From Xanthoparmelia taractica (Eukaryota > Ascomycota > Lecanoromycetes > Lecanorales > Parmeliaceae): a DNA stretch of 64,000 bases. The stretch is taken from the NCBI GenBank assembly GCA_033085395.1, contig JANQBS010000086.1, forward strand, positions 90,278-154,277, given 5' to 3'. Positions 23,823-36,743 of the stretch are shown piece after piece; the first letter of the stretch is position 1; the number at the start of each line of letters is the position of its first letter. The translations under genes were made by a program, and so were the position numbers. The notes under the pieces are model-generated. The model was not told where the DNA came from. It did not search any database and worked only from the letters and a program-made list of their open reading frames with translations.

Positions 23823-26573
23823 TCAAGCCTGAATGGGTTGAAATGTGGTATCCATATCGAGGTCCACACCTTGCGAGGACATTGTAGGTGTGCTGGCGCT
23901 CGTCCCAGAGGCAACGGCATCTTCGTAGCCTACAAGCGCTTCCGAATGCAGTTTGAACGACTCGCCCATGAGCTTGGTGATCCTGTGGTTGCAGTCAGTA
24001 TCAAGACCCGTGCAAAACATCTGGAGATTGACTTACCCCCACACGACCACCTCGTCAAGCATACTACCCCATAGTCGAGCGACAGTCGAGCTCAGCTTTG
24101 AATTATACGCACCGACCGGCTCATCGTCGAACAGGTTTCGAACCTTGTTGTACATCGCCAATTCCTCCGCGCTTGCTTCAACTTCGTCATGCTCCAGTCG
24201 GTAAAGCCAGAGACTTAGAATGACCATGAGGTCGAGACCGCACAGAGGATGTTCCACGCTCCAGTTCGTAGCACACGTTTCCCCGACCCATTTGATACCC
24301 TGTAATGCGACGATCTCGATGCAATTGTAGCATTCTTCAATGACCTTGATCATCTCTTGCGACCTCTTGACTTTGTCCCTGGCATTGGTCATCGCGGCGG
24401 CGACCTCGTAGGAGTCGTGATATCGGAGGGCTTCTTGGACTGACTTCAGATCGACCTCTAACCGTGCCCAAGTGTTTCGGTAGACAGCCATGGCGTTGAA
24501 GATCAGTGGGTGACCCTGGTGAGGCGCACTCAGCTGGACGACGATGGTTTCAGGCTCACACTTCTCCAACGACTTTTCCCACGTTTCAAGAGCAAGACGG
24601 AGCTTGTACTCCGTCACCACATCCTGCAAGGCTTCAAAGTTACGCTTGTGTTCCCACACCGCCAGGAACAGTGCATTGATCATGACTCTTGTTGCGAAGG
24701 CGCTGTATCGCGTTGCATCTCCCTGGTACAGACTGTCAATTGCTTCGCGTACAGTGACAATGGTCGAGGCCGTTAAGCTGTCTCGCCATGAGTTTTCATC
24801 CACGACTTCGAGATTCCATAACGACTCAGACGACGGCAGTTCTAAGGTCTCGAACTCCTTGAAACTGATAGCGGGGGTATGGTCATAGGTTAGAGTGAGG
24901 AGGCCGAAGAAAATATACACTGCGTAGTATGTTCGCCTGCATCCTTCGTCTTCGACCCATTCTGCGTGGGTGGGCTGTGCGCCTTCTCTTGCTTCGGACC
25001 GTAGCTTCAATTCGTACCGATTGCCGGCGACCATCTGCGATGATCAGTCAGTAAACATTTCGATAGGTGATGATGGTGGAAATACGTTGGCAACGAGACT
25101 CTTGATGGAACCTGCCCATTCCAATCCTTTCGGATCTCCACTCCAACTGGCGAATATCATGTTCAATAGCGTACTCTGCATTGTCCACAGCGGACACTTG
25201 CGCGAGCTGAAGCTTTCTTTGTTCTGCAGGAATTGACTGACGAGTAGCTTCGAACCTATATGAAAAATGAACGCTTTTTCCTCGTTGAACGAGTAGAGAG
25301 CACCAATGGAGAGGACCGAAAGGAGCAGTGCTGGAGAAACTTGGCTCGGGTCGAAAGACTCGAGATGTAAGAAGGGCAGATGGTGATGGAAAAGTTTGAA
25401 GTATGACTCGAGACAGGCGTTGATCTCTGCTCGAGATTGAAGTTCAAAGTTGGACTGGGTCGTCCGCTCCGTATCGCAACGCTTCATATTTTCTTGCATC
25501 GTGGTGTAGTCTTCGTCCGATGGAAGTTGAGGTACTTTAGGCGTGGTGATTGGTTGGCTTGGACCCGGCGAGCGTCGGTAATCTACAGGCGAGACTGGTC
25601 CGGTCATGAAGGGGAAGGGTGAGAGGCCGTTGGGGGTCGCAGGGCCGGAGATGGGCATGGAGCCGGTGAGGGACTGGAGTCCAGGTGCGAGGGCGTCACC
25701 TCCGGAAGGGTATCTCTCCATCATCGGCGGTAGTTGGTTGGGATGAGGTTGGACGGTACTGGCACTGTTGAAAGAAAGCTGCGACAATTGAGAATCTTGC
25801 GAGCCAGAAAGGCTTGAGGAAGAAACTGAAGAAGCTTTGGGTTGAATTACCGAATTTGACATGAAATGATCCCACGGCATCTGATTGATGGGCATGGAAC
25901 CGGACATGCCGGCCATGAAGGGGACGGACGTATCAAACATGGTGGTGTGGTCGGGGGAGTAGGGCGTCGAGGTCTCGTCGAGGTGATCGTCCGGGTTGTT
26001 TGCCAGGGCGGCCGTAGCTTTGTGATGAAAGTTGGTAATCATCATCGCAGCAACATTATCGTCAATCATACCATCACTGCTTGCTTCTATTTGCTCCATC
26101 GTCGCCGTGTCCACTTCGATGGATGGCTTTGCGGGGGTCGCCTTTGGTGTTGGCTTTGCGCCCGGCCGTCTCTTGACTTCGCTGACCAGCGGTACTCCTC
26201 CATCTTTTGCGTGTACGGTTCGGTCGTGTCGGAGCAGAAGGTCTCGTCGGACAAAGGTACTGCGGCACTTTGCGCATTTAAAAGGTCGTTCTTTGGTGTC
26301 TGGGGGATGAGGGTGGAATGTTAGCACGAGTGGGTCAAAACGTGGGCTTTCACGACCCCACCATTGGGGGGGGGGGAGCGACCCCTCCATGGAACTATTA
26401 GGAAAGGTACGGAGACACTTACGCGACCTCTCATGTCTGCTTCTATGTTCGCTTCGACTGAATGCCCGAGAACAGAATTGGCATTTGTACTTTTTATCGG
26501 GGACGTGTTGCGGCTTCGCAGGTTTGGAGGCCGGTGCGACAGACGCTGTGGCAGTTGCAGAAGTCGCAGGCAT
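23823..26573 (-). CDS. C2H2 zinc-finger transcription factor with fungal_trans domain
   Basis: Nuclear DNA-binding regulator. Exons 26573-26423, 26299-25086, 25034-24037 and 23982-23823 give 840 residues. Two adjacent C2H2 fingers lie near the N terminus. Finger 1 has Cys31, Cys34, His47 and His51; the linker is HTKERPFKC, and finger 2 is FKCAKC...RHDRTVH. A basic segment (KRRPGAK) follows. The middle is Ser/Pro-rich. From about residue 365 a fungal_trans-type helical domain begins (INACLESYFKLFHHHLPFLHLESF) and continues to the C terminus. The remaining introns are 25035-25085 (GTATTT..GCAG) and 23983-24036 (GTAAGT..ACAG). The first intron is peculiar and is listed separately. This pairing of two N-terminal C2H2 fingers and a fungal_trans domain is a known fungal class; the target genes cannot be inferred. 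Confidence 0.9.
26300..26422 (-). other. Stop-free 3n intron splitting a zinc-ligand codon
   Basis: A 123-nt intron, GTAAGT..CCCCAG, in phase 1. Splicing joins C to AC, forming the His51 codon of finger 1 and the canonical HTKERPFKC linker. Unspliced, the frame stays open through 41 extra codons and position 51 becomes Arg. The intron contains a run of ten G on the plus strand (about 26367-26376), itself prone to length change. Confidence 0.85.
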
Positions 26574-29500
26574 TGCAACACTATGATTTTGAAGGCGTCG
26601 ACCAGTATCCCCCGTGTGAAACGAAAGAGACTATCTGATACTGGAAGGAGTATGTCGATGGAATGGACGTATGCCAAATGAATTCCCTTCGATCATGCCT
26701 TTTTGGTGGAGTAGGAGGAGGAGAAAGCTCTGCTGGGGGGGTGGTGGATTGGGGCAAGTGTGTGTTGTCTTGGCTGCTAGTCTAATCTTGTGGAGTCTAG
26801 TTGATTTCTTTGGCTGTGAATTTACTTCGGCGTGCTGCGATGGTTTGATCTGAGGGAGATTTTTGATGCTGTTGGATATGGTGTGTTCTTTTGCGAGTAG
26901 GATGGCCCGTAGATGAGTGTTAACCTTGGATGAAATATTTTTGGAGTACAGTAATAAGAATATTTGGAGGGGTATGCCCCCTTTTTCGAGGGGCCACTTT
27001 GCGCGGGCGAGAGGCCCGAAAACCTCCCTACATTATTTCGTGGACAGACTAACGTAATGATACCACTAGCTATCTATTCGAGATACTTTTGTTTCCTGGC
27101 ATGTCACGGCGTCTAGAGTACCTCTTCATCTAAAAGTACTTCGTACTCGGTTGTCAATAATAATGTTTGGTACCTGATTGTAAAGTATCCAATGTTGACC
27201 GTTCCAAGCAATAAGGTAGGTATACCTTCATCTAATTCACATTTTATCTGTCGACGCCTAAATAGCGAACAGCTCAGAATGTGATGATTATTCGACCTCA
27301 GCTCGTCTCTTAATCATAGGCCGCCACATGCTCCAGGCTAAATCTCATGAAGACAGTTTCAAGGATTGGCGGGCCAGCGCAGGAGCCGCAACGCAATCGA
27401 GGGGGGTGTTGACTTCATTATCATAACCGAGCTTTAAGCGTTTTCCATCTCTCCGCCAAATGAATTTTGTGTGTGGCGGTGAGAGTCGCAAATGCGATCC
27501 TTTTCCGGCGTCTGTGCCCGTAGGGGGGGGGGGAATGGTGGTTGTGAGCTGGTTGGTGTTGCGGATGTCTGCATTGATTCTGAGTTGTCGTTTTGCCCCG
27601 AGTCTCGACCAGGGGATATGCAACTGATCTTATCCTTTTGGAGGAGATACTGGTTGAGGCTTGAGATGATGATGATGATGACATTCGAGCCCTGTCATGA
27701 CTTGGACTAGTACGCTGTGGCGCGTATTACGGGGCCGAATTACCCTTCCTGCTTTTGAGAGCCAAGGTCGACATCAAGATAAACCGCGGTCGATATCAAG
27801 GCAACTACCAAATAGATCGAATTGTCCCAAAGAAAGGTTGAGGGAAAGTATTTATTATTATTCCCAAAGGGAGCGACCGTCGTGGAGATTGGATTGCTTA
27901 CCTTCGAATCAAAGGCCGTTGGGCATTGAATCCCACCCAGAGGGGAGGGTTGATCGGTCCAAAATGGAAAGGCAATCCCTCTTTCCCCGGGCCCAAACGT
28001 CAGGGTTAGCGCATGTTAGCCACTCGCCCCGACTTCCTTTTACTTCCAAGTAACTACTTTTTTGCTTCATATTCTGGATATTCCCTGCAATGCCACGAGG
28101 TTGGATCTGCCGCCAAGATGTGGCCACACACCCACCTGTCACATAGAAGTACCAAGCTTCACTGTACCAAGCAGTACGCCACTCTTGCAGAAAACGAAGT
28201 GGCAGCAGATGATGAATTTATTATTCTTCTATCTATGTCGGACACTCCAAGAGCAAAAAAGGTAGACTGCTTCACCTGTCAAAGCGTCCAGCTCCGGCAA
28301 TATCAACGCAAGGAGAGTGTCAGAAACAAAACACCCGGCTTTGTAAAAGCGTCTGATCCCTCTGGGCCTCCGTTTCCGAGCTTCCGCGGGCATCATGCAA
28401 GTCTCCTACTCCAGCCTCGCCAATCGCAGGCGACTTTGATCTTTGTCACGGAAGTGCATATAGCGCAGCTCTCTCACAGTTACTTCGTAACCCAAACAAC
28501 GGGGCTGCCAGCATAAGATAAGTTCTGAGCCAAGAATATTATAGCAGCTGTCAATATCGGCCCCGCCTCGAACCAGAGTGCCGGAAATTGGGTGGTAAGG
28601 TTATCACGACAACGATTGGAGAGGGATCATCGAAAGGGATGCAGCTCTGTGTGCGGGATGATTGGTCAAGATTTTGGTTTCTTGAGAAGAGGAATGAAGC
28701 ACTGCGCAGCTGTATGGGCGAAGCTCGAGGCCACTTTTGACTTAGCACACTTTGAAAAGTGACGAATCTGATCTTACCTAGTCAGCCGTGAAAGGCATGA
28801 TAGTGGCAAGCCGCGAGGTGGGAAGAAGGGATTTAAGAGCACGGTAGCCGAAAGGACAGGAAAGGATATGCTTGCGAGAGCAGTGCACTATAGGCAGCAG
28901 GCAGAGGCACAATAATAATAGGGAGACATTCCTGCTGACAACTCGGATACTCAAGCACGTAGTAGGTCAAGGTAAGGAAGCTGCGAGCTTGCATAAGATA
29001 CAGGTAGGAGCGGTCAGCCATATTTGGGCAAGAACAAGTAGAAAGACCAACATGTATTCCTCCTGATAAGCATAAACTAAATGAAGCCAGTAGAGTAGAA
29101 GTAAAGTAGAAGTAGAGTAGCCCATACAAATTAGGTATTGACTTGAATAAAAACGATCACTGGGCAGTTGCAATCTCGGTCCAGATGATCCTCGTGCCTC
29201 GATTCTAATGTAATGTCGGGCTTTTTTCTGCTTTTCCCTGCCGCCCGCCATCTAATGTCTCTAAGAGTAAGAGTCTACCTACTATAATGTCAAAAAGGAT
29301 GATGGCAGCAAATCCTCGATCCATCCTTGCTACTTATACGACAACCCGCTGAACTTGTACCTTGGACATCATCTATCTGAAGCGCATCTGCAGCATCCTG
29401 TCGACAACCGAGATCTGGCATCACATTATTATTATTATTGTTCCCTTGATTCTCTTGTGCGGCTAAGGATCGCCGGGTCGAATCAACCTATTTCGAAGTA

Positions 29501-29833
29501 TACTCGTACACCATCCTCGCACTTCTACTTCGTACTCCCTCCCTACCCTCAATTGTTTCAGAGTCCTAAGGCTACCCAAAAATAAATACAACCCTACCCT
29601 CCACGAGCAACGAATCATATTCTCCCTATTCCTTCCAACCGACTTCTGCGCACGTGCATAAGCAACCTATCAGCCGACATCCCTCAGCGCCCGCACCCTG
29701 CAACTCTTTTCTAAGGCTGCGACCGCGGTCACTCTGTGTGGCACCTGCCTATGCTTACCTGGTCCACCAGCTGCAAATACCGCTCTCCGCTGACGGCATC
29801 CCCGAATCCTCTATACTCCCCACATCCACCGCC
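26574..29833. other. Long divergent intergenic region
   Basis: About 3.3 kb between the starts of the C2H2 factor (-) and the Ras GEF (+). A G-run lies at about 27524-27534 and a small (GAT)n at 27666-27682. A degenerate AGTAGAAGT repeat lies at about 29088-29120, and (ATT)n near 29425-29440. The Ras GEF frame is open back to 29654 but without an ATG. Several open frames of 60-170 codons show no family signal. Regulatory genes with long 5' regions often have long leaders, so much of this may be promoter and UTR. Confidence 0.5.
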
Positions 29834-32800
29834 ATGTTCGATAAGGCTGACGGCGTGGCACCCCTGACCATCAATACTCGAACAAACCCAGCCAGTAAAC
29901 CCCCCGTCTTCACCGCTGCCACCTTCCATTACACCGAGGAGCCCGCGCGTACCACTACCACTACAAGCCAGGCCCCGACTCAGCAACAGTTCACTCCAGC
30001 GTCAGCCATGAGGAGTCGCGCTCCGTCCGTGGGGATGCATGGCCAAGTCTTACCCCCAACCGCCTTGTACGTTCGAGCACTCTACAATTATGAATCGGAT
30101 GATAGGACAAGCCTCAGCTTTCGGCAAGGAGATACAATTCAGGTCATTACACAGTTGACGAGTGGCTGGTGGGACGGTGTTATCAAAGGTGTCCGTGGAT
30201 GGTTTCCTAGTAACTACTGCGTCGTGGTTACCGGGCCAGAAGAGGCTACAGCAAGAGATGCACCACAACGGACGCACGAAGGTGATCTGATAAGCGAGTC
30301 TGGTACGGATGAGGAGTATGAAGGATTCGACGATCGGTATGAGGCGAGGCATGCACCCAGGAACGACGGCTCAAAGCAGTCAATCGATGGCGCCGACAAG
30401 GAGCTAGAAGAGGCATCTTTCTGGATTCCACAAGCCACTCCAGATGGACGATTATTCTATTTTAATACGCTCACCGGCGTATCCACAATGGAACTCCCAC
30501 TGGAGACACCCACCTCGGCGAACGAGACTGGCCCGAGAGACCGGATGAATATTCATGTGCCTGATCAGACCAGGCCGCCCCCGGAAATGATGGCGCGCGG
30601 CTTGGAACGCGATGAAGATGAATCTGAAACTGGCGATTCAGCATCAGAACTTGAGGAGTCTTCGGTACGCTCGCAGCCACGGCGGCGGCGATCTTACATC
30701 TCTGATGGCATTTCTCCAGCTGTATCTACAGACTCTTTCGACACCTCGTCAATGGCCCACAATCGAAGTTTCGAATCGACGAACCTGGCCATGAGCGGAA
30801 CGCAGCAGTCTTCCAAGGGAATCGGCACGACCACAACATCTTTCACCAGCAATCCCTTGGGCCAAGTATCTGCAGCTGCAGCTGTATCACGGTCGTTCTT
30901 TGACGATGGCAGCTCCGCCCCTCAGACCTGGACGAGGCTCGTCGAGAATATCCGCAAAGCTATCGAATCTTATCGTCAAGCAATAAACAATGCTGACCGA
31001 TCAGAATATGTCCGAAAAGCTGAAGACATCTCCGATCATCTTCGAATGCTGCTTGCTGCTGCTTCAGGTACCACTGACAATCATTCGGGCAACCCTTCGA
31101 TTATATCTACGAACAAGGCGCTGTACCCACACTTCCGTGACATGATGTCTCACTTCTCAAAGCTAGTTTTATCTTCGCATATTGCTTCGGCGGACTGGCC
31201 GGCACAGGATGCGTATACCAAATGCCTTCAAGAGGCGGAAGAGGTCATACTGAGTGTGGAAAATTACGTCGAGATTGCGCGCTCGCAGCGGGGCGAAGAG
31301 ATCCCACGATTGGTACCAGGCTTTTTTGCGGGTAGCAACAATGGTGGCAGCTGGCAAAATAACGGTCTGGGAAACAAGGATCCTCTTTTGGCTACTTCGT
31401 TCATGGATCAAGACGAGTATGAGCCCTATGTTGAACCTGTCGTAACCTTGGATGGTGCGTTGTTGGAGAGGATGGATGAGCTCAAACGGATTATTGTTGC
31501 CAATACTCGTCGTCTTGAAGATCAGCTTTCCATAAGAGAGAAGCTCATCACACCTTTCAGACATCGACAAATTGGAACTGCGGTTTGTCAGGCCGCCGCA
31601 AAAGTTATCGAGTTGTTTCGGCCCTGGCTCTCCGCCGTTGAGTCGATTAACCTGTCTCCATTGGGCACCGCGTTTCAGAACCCACAGCTCGTCGATTTCA
31701 CGGTTCAAAAACAAAAGGTGTATGATCTTGTCATGCAATTACTCCTCGCTTGCCAAGCAGTGGCGGCGCCATTGGGCGATGAGTGGGCCGAATGCCGGGG
31801 CGATCCGTTGGAAGAACGCCTCAATGAAGTTCGCGTGACCGTCCGGCAATTAGAGAATTACACCTCTCAAGTCGGCTTTTCCTTGCAGTTACTGCTCGAC
31901 TCTATGCCAAAAGGATCAAGCACTCACCGGGAGTCAAGAGATGCACGCGTCTCTCGGACTCACCGCGTCACTAATGGAGGAGTCCCCTATGAAGCATCCA
32001 TATACCCAACTCATTCTAAAATACTACGACCAGCGCCATCGGACATGAACTTCCCCGTTTCTCATTCGGAGGGGGTGGAGCCAGCCGCAGAAAACTACCG
32101 TAAGCAGGACAACAATTCAAAGCTCAGGAAGTTACTTGGGGAAGTGCCTCGGGACATTGAGGAAGAGCCGTCATTCCTGAAACTTGATTACGAAGGAGAA
32201 ATCTCATACGATACCAAGGTCAATCCGCCACAATTGCGCGGCGGCACTTTGATCGCCTTAGTCGAACAGTTGACTCGGCATGACCGACTAGACTCCCATT
32301 TCAACAACACCTTCCTCCTCACCTACCGATCATTCACCACCGCGTCTGAGCTTTTCGAGATACTGGTCAAGCGTTTTAGCATCCAGCCGCCACCAGGGAT
32401 CTCACAGAGCGAATACAATACATGGGTGGAAAAGAAACAGAAGCTAATACGGCTCCGCGTAGTCAACATCCTCAAAAGCTGGTTTGACACCTATTGGATG
32501 GAGAACAGTGATGACGCCAGTAATGAGCTTCTTCGAAGGGTTTACTCGTTCGCAAAAGACTCAATAGCAACAAGCAACACGCCAGGGTCTGGGCCGCTAA
32601 TGGCTTCTGTAGAGCGAAGGATAAAGGGGCATGACCCTACGAAAGGCCTTGTCCCAACTCAAAACAGCTCGATGCCTACGCCAATCATGCCGAAGAACAT
32701 GAAGAAGCTCAAGTTCCTGGATATCGATCCTACTGAGTTTGCGAGACAATTGACAATCATCGAGTCGAGACTATATGGTAGAATCAAACCAACGGAATGT

Positions 32801-33611
32801 CTCAACAAGACCTGGCAAAGGAAGCTTGGCCCAGACGATCCAGAGCCAGCAGCCAATGTCAAAGCTTTGATATTGCACTCAAACCAACTTACGAATTGGG
32901 TTGCGGAGATGATACTGAACCAGTCAGATGTGAAGAAGAGAGTAGTTGTCATCAAGCATTTCGTATCCGTCGCAGACGTAAGCCCAAGCTACCATGTAGC
33001 CATGACTGCATCCACTAATCGACGTACTTAGAAATGCCGCGCTATGAATAACTTCTCGACTTTGACGTCCATCATCTCAGCACTGAGTACAGCTCCTATA
33101 GGTCGTCTCACTCGGACCTGGGCACAGGTCAATGCTCGAACGATGACGGTCTTGGAACAAATGAGAAAGTTGATGCACAGTACCAAGAACTTTGGGGAGT
33201 ACAGAGAAGCGCTACATCTAGCGAATCCTCCTTGTATCCCTTTCTTTGGTACGTTGGCTGCCGAGCCTCGATGATCAGTACGGCTAATTGCGTTTGTCAG
33301 GCGTTTATCTAACCGACTTGACGTTTATCGAAGACGGCATACCCTCAGTAATCAAACGTACAGACCTCATCAACTTCGCTAAACGAGCCAAAACCGCCGA
33401 CGTCATTCGCGATATCCAGCAATATCAAAATGTACCCTACGTTCTCAAATCTGTGCCCGATCTGCAGGACTACATATTAAGCAACATGCAAGCGGCTGGC
33501 GATGTGCATGAGATGTACGACAAGAGTCTTCAGGTTGAACCAAGGGAAAGGGAGGATGAGAAAATCACAAGGTTGGTGGATTTAGGTCTCGTAGACAAGA
33601 ACCAGCTCTAG
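29834..33611 (+). CDS. Ras guanine-nucleotide exchange factor, Cdc25 type (SH3, WW-like, RasGEF-N, RasGEF)
   Basis: Activates Ras at the membrane by GDP release, upstream of cAMP/PKA or MAPK signalling. Exons 29834-32977, 33032-33248 and 33301-33611 give 1223 residues. Order of parts: an SH3 domain at about residues 77-133 (ALYNYESDDRTSLSFRQGD, WFPSNYC); an acidic linker; a WW-like segment near 194-224 (FWIPQATPDGRLFYFNTLTG), whose second Trp position is not conserved; a long Ser-rich and helical middle; the RasGEF N-terminal module near 795-900 (TLIALVEQLTRHDRLDSHF, FLLTYRSF); and the catalytic RasGEF domain from about 965 to the end (EFARQLTIIESRLY, NFSTLTSIISALSTAPIGRL, PCIPFFGVYLTDLTF). 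Introns 32978-33031 and 33249-33300 fall inside the catalytic domain. The start is the first ATG, with a strong CACCGCCATG context. Confidence 0.93.
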
Positions 33612-35111
33612 GTCTTTCTCGGCTATGACTCGGCTATTTTCTGGGCTTTTTTTCAGACTACGGGAAGAATAAGGAAACCATTCTCATTCCTCGAATCAGC
33701 ACACAATCATTGTAACAGGGCCGCGTCTGGGTTACTTCAGATAGGATTCCGCTGACCGCTGTCGCACTTCCAGGCTCCTGTCAGAATCTGGCTTCTTATG
33801 ATACCAGCACCCCTGACATACGGGTAAGAGCATGCTCTGTGTCTTGCCGGACTACAACAAACCTTTTGACCCAGCCTTACCTGAAAGAGGCAGAAGGTAC
33901 TCCAGAAGTAACTCGCACACCCTCTTGTGGGGCACCACCTCGAATTCGCCTTCCGCTTGGGCACTCACCCGGCGCCAGTATAAATCATCGGCCGTCTCTT
34001 TGAGCAACTTCAAACGTTATTATGCCTCGAGAATACCGAGAGCGCGCCTGGGCCGGTGATAGACAGATTTTCACTGCTTTTTCGAACATGGAGTTGCGGG
34101 ACGACGAGACGACGATGGGGATTGTGGGACAGCAGCAAAGCATTATTTGGAAAAGTTGAAATTGATCGCCGCAGGTTTGGGCTATTGACGCCAGGCAGGC
34201 GAAGATTCACGACCTCATGATTAAAGCTGGCGCAAGTAAGATGAGCTGGCTACAGCGTTATGTATTTCTGTTTGTGTATATCTTTCCACATACCGCTAAC
34301 GAAGATATGGAACTTGTCCAAGAGAAAACCTCGGACTGCTTGTGTTGATGAGAATAGAGCATAGAGAGGCGACACAAGGCATCAGCAAGTGGTATAGAAG
34401 CGAAAAGAAATTGGCATGGCTTGTCAGGCCGGGTAAGCGACTGCTCACCTTGCTCGACGTCCAATGTGGATCCCGAAAATTGATTGGGTGCGTAGACCTT
34501 GCTTGCTGTTTGTCCCAATTACTCAAGATGCATGATGCAAGACAATCCAACGGCTACCTGCAGCGGCATTGTCTCTGGGGTGCAGTAATATCATATCTGC
34601 AGGAAAAGTGACCTATCCCAATTGTGAGACAAGAGACTTATCTCATCCCGAGTCATGCCCACATAGGCACTGGCTTCGATCGCAGAGGGCCAAGCTAAGC
34701 CAACGATATTGTGTTTGCATGGGTTAGATATATGTTTGCTGTCTTTGCAGCCGGTTTTTGAAGATGTGCCCGTATTGCCGAAATGTTTCGCAAAATGTGA
34801 TCAAACGCTCTATTGCAGGCTGTAGAGAAGTAAGGAGGTTTCTCGAGAGCAAAAAAAAAAGGCCCTTGCTTCGCTTTATATGTTGCCGCTAACTTTGGTC
34901 AATTCAACGACTATCAACTTTTTCCAACCTTTGCCCTCAACCACAGAACACCATCCCATCTCGCCTCACTCCCCCTTGCTGCCTTCCTACCGTCTTTAAT
35001 ATCCTCTTTTCACCCCTTGATCAACGAGACTTCACTATGTTCGCACCTTCCTCCTTCTAGCACCCAGGGCACCCCCACAAGACTCGAAAAGTCGTCTACA
35101 CAATTGGCAAG
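33612..35111. other. Intergenic region
   Basis: About 1.5 kb between two plus-strand genes. A run of ten A lies near 34851-34860. No supported gene. Confidence 0.45.
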
Positions 35112-36743
35112 ATGGCTGTCATATACGCAAGAGACAATCAACTCCACGGTCGCGGTGTCAATCTCGCAGTTATCTCCATCGTCTTCACCTTTGTCGCCGT
35201 CTGCCTCGTTGCCTCCCGCCTGGCTTCCAGGTTGACCACTGGTCGCAAGCTGCACGAAGATGACTATGCTATCATTGCCTCGGTGGTGCGTCTGGCGCCT
35301 GTCCACAGAAGCCTCCATCTCAACTTGGTGTGCTCGTAAAGCATGGTATGCTGATTCCATGTCACAGATCTTCTCAATCGGTCTCGGTATTAGCAATGTC
35401 ATCAGTGAGTACGATTCGTCAAGATAGACTTGGCTACCCTCTCGTCAGGCCCATCAGACTGAGTAGTGCATAGGCGCCGCTCATGGAATTGGCAAAGTGA
35501 TGACTAGCCTTCCTCCAGAGGACGTTCGCAAGGCCTTGCAGGTAAATCCACACCAAGCGAAATCCGGCCTTCTAACTGGCGCAACCATCTCACGTTTCTT
35601 CTTAGGCATTCTGGGCAGCTCAGATCTTGTACAAGTTCACAATCACACTGACAAAGACCTCGATCTGTCTCCTCTACCTGCGCATTTTCACGACTAGAAA
35701 GTTTCGGCGAACGGTGCACATCATCATGGGCTATGTGATATTTTACGCTTCCGCGAGTATAATAGCAACAATCGTACAATGCACACCGCTCGACCGCATC
35801 TGGGATCATACTGTTCCTGGAACATGCATCAACCTTACGGCTTTCTGGTACGCAAATGCTTCAGCGAACATCATCGGCGACTTCTTGATACTTGCCCTGC
35901 CTATGCCCGTGATCAGAAGCTTGCAGCTACCCAAACGGCAACGGTTGGGTCTGATGATGGTTTTCGCCCTGGGAGGCTTGTAAGTCTCTGGCGATTTGAA
36001 ACTTATGAAGCTGACAGGCAGTCAGCGTTTGCATCACATCGATCTTGCGGATGACCACCCTCAATACTGGATCCAAAGCTAAAGACCAGATATATGGTAC
36101 GCTCAACTCGACTATTTGGACGACCATCGAAGCCAACACTGCAATCATATGTGCCTGTCTCCCTATGCTCAAGAGTCCTCTGACCGCTCTCTTCCCACGC
36201 CTCTTCCCTCGCGGTTCCGACGATGATTATTCGCATGGGTCGAACGCAGCACGACGTCGAGGTGCGTATCCCTTTTTCTTCCAACAAGCGCCATCAGTTT
36301 CCTTCGAAGCCATGTCGCGGACAAGCACTTGGTTTTCACGCTCTCCACATTCTCCACACATATCTTGCCTGCACCTTCTATGGAGGACGCTGACCCCAAA
36401 TATTTCTTTAGGAAACAATTCCCATGAACGAAATTCACCTCCTACTGCGTACGACGGCTGGGGTCGGTTGGAGAACAAGAAACAATCGCAGAGGACCAGG
36501 ATGTCTACCTTAGTCAGCAAAGCTCCTGTCCGCAAAGATTCGAGCCTGGGCTCCAGCAGCGAGGATACCTTTCGCACCGACAGCCGGGATGTTCCCATGG
36601 GCAACATTAGCAAGACGACTCATGTTGACGTGCAGTATGCCAATGATAAAACGGGACACCCAGCGATAAGCCCTCAGGGCAAAGAGCACACCAGAAGCCT
36701 CTCGGCAACACATCTTGTTGGCGAAGACTTTAGCTTTCCATAA
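35112..36743 (+). CDS. Rhodopsin-like seven-helix fungal membrane protein (Pth11-like)
   Basis: A member of the Fung_rhodopsin family of Pezizomycotina, plasma-membrane proteins with a PTH11-like seven-helix layout, several of which act in sensing. I build six exons: 35112-35285, 35368-35404, 35474-35541, 35606-35979, 36026-36261 and 36412-36743, giving 406 residues. Exon 1 has the first helix (GVNLAVISIVFTFVAVCLVASR) and the typical KLHEDDYAIIAS. Exon 4 has FTITLTKTSICLLYLRIF, a second-loop CTPLDRIW and ANIIGDFLILALPMPVI. Exon 5 has VCITSILRM and STIWTTIEANTAIICACLPML, the last helix. The tail is hydrophilic and Ser-rich. All donors fit (GTGCGT, GTGAGT, GTAAAT, GTAAGT, GTGCGT). The last intron, 36262-36411, is 3n without stop, so the 50 residues it could encode may be a retained form. 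The exon 1 donor could shift by 3 bases. Confidence 0.85.
36262..36411 (+). other. Probable stop-free 3n intron in the rhodopsin-like gene
   Basis: 150 nt, donor GTGCGT, branch-like GCTGAC about 23 nt before the acceptor TTTCTTTAG. Read through, it stays open and adds 50 residues after the last helix. The encoded stretch looks unlike the surrounding tail, which supports an intron. Confidence 0.65.

Noticed and set aside
28013..28516. Plus-strand open frame of 167 codons
   Set aside because: Composition is unlike the coding genes here, there is no recognisable motif, and it sits in a long promoter-like region.
29461..29500. GGGTCGAATC resembling a tRNA B box
   Set aside because: No matching A box or cloverleaf could be built around it.
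29654..29833. 60-codon N-terminal extension of the Ras GEF
   Set aside because: The frame is open but starts at GTG and has no ATG before 29834, which has a strong start context.
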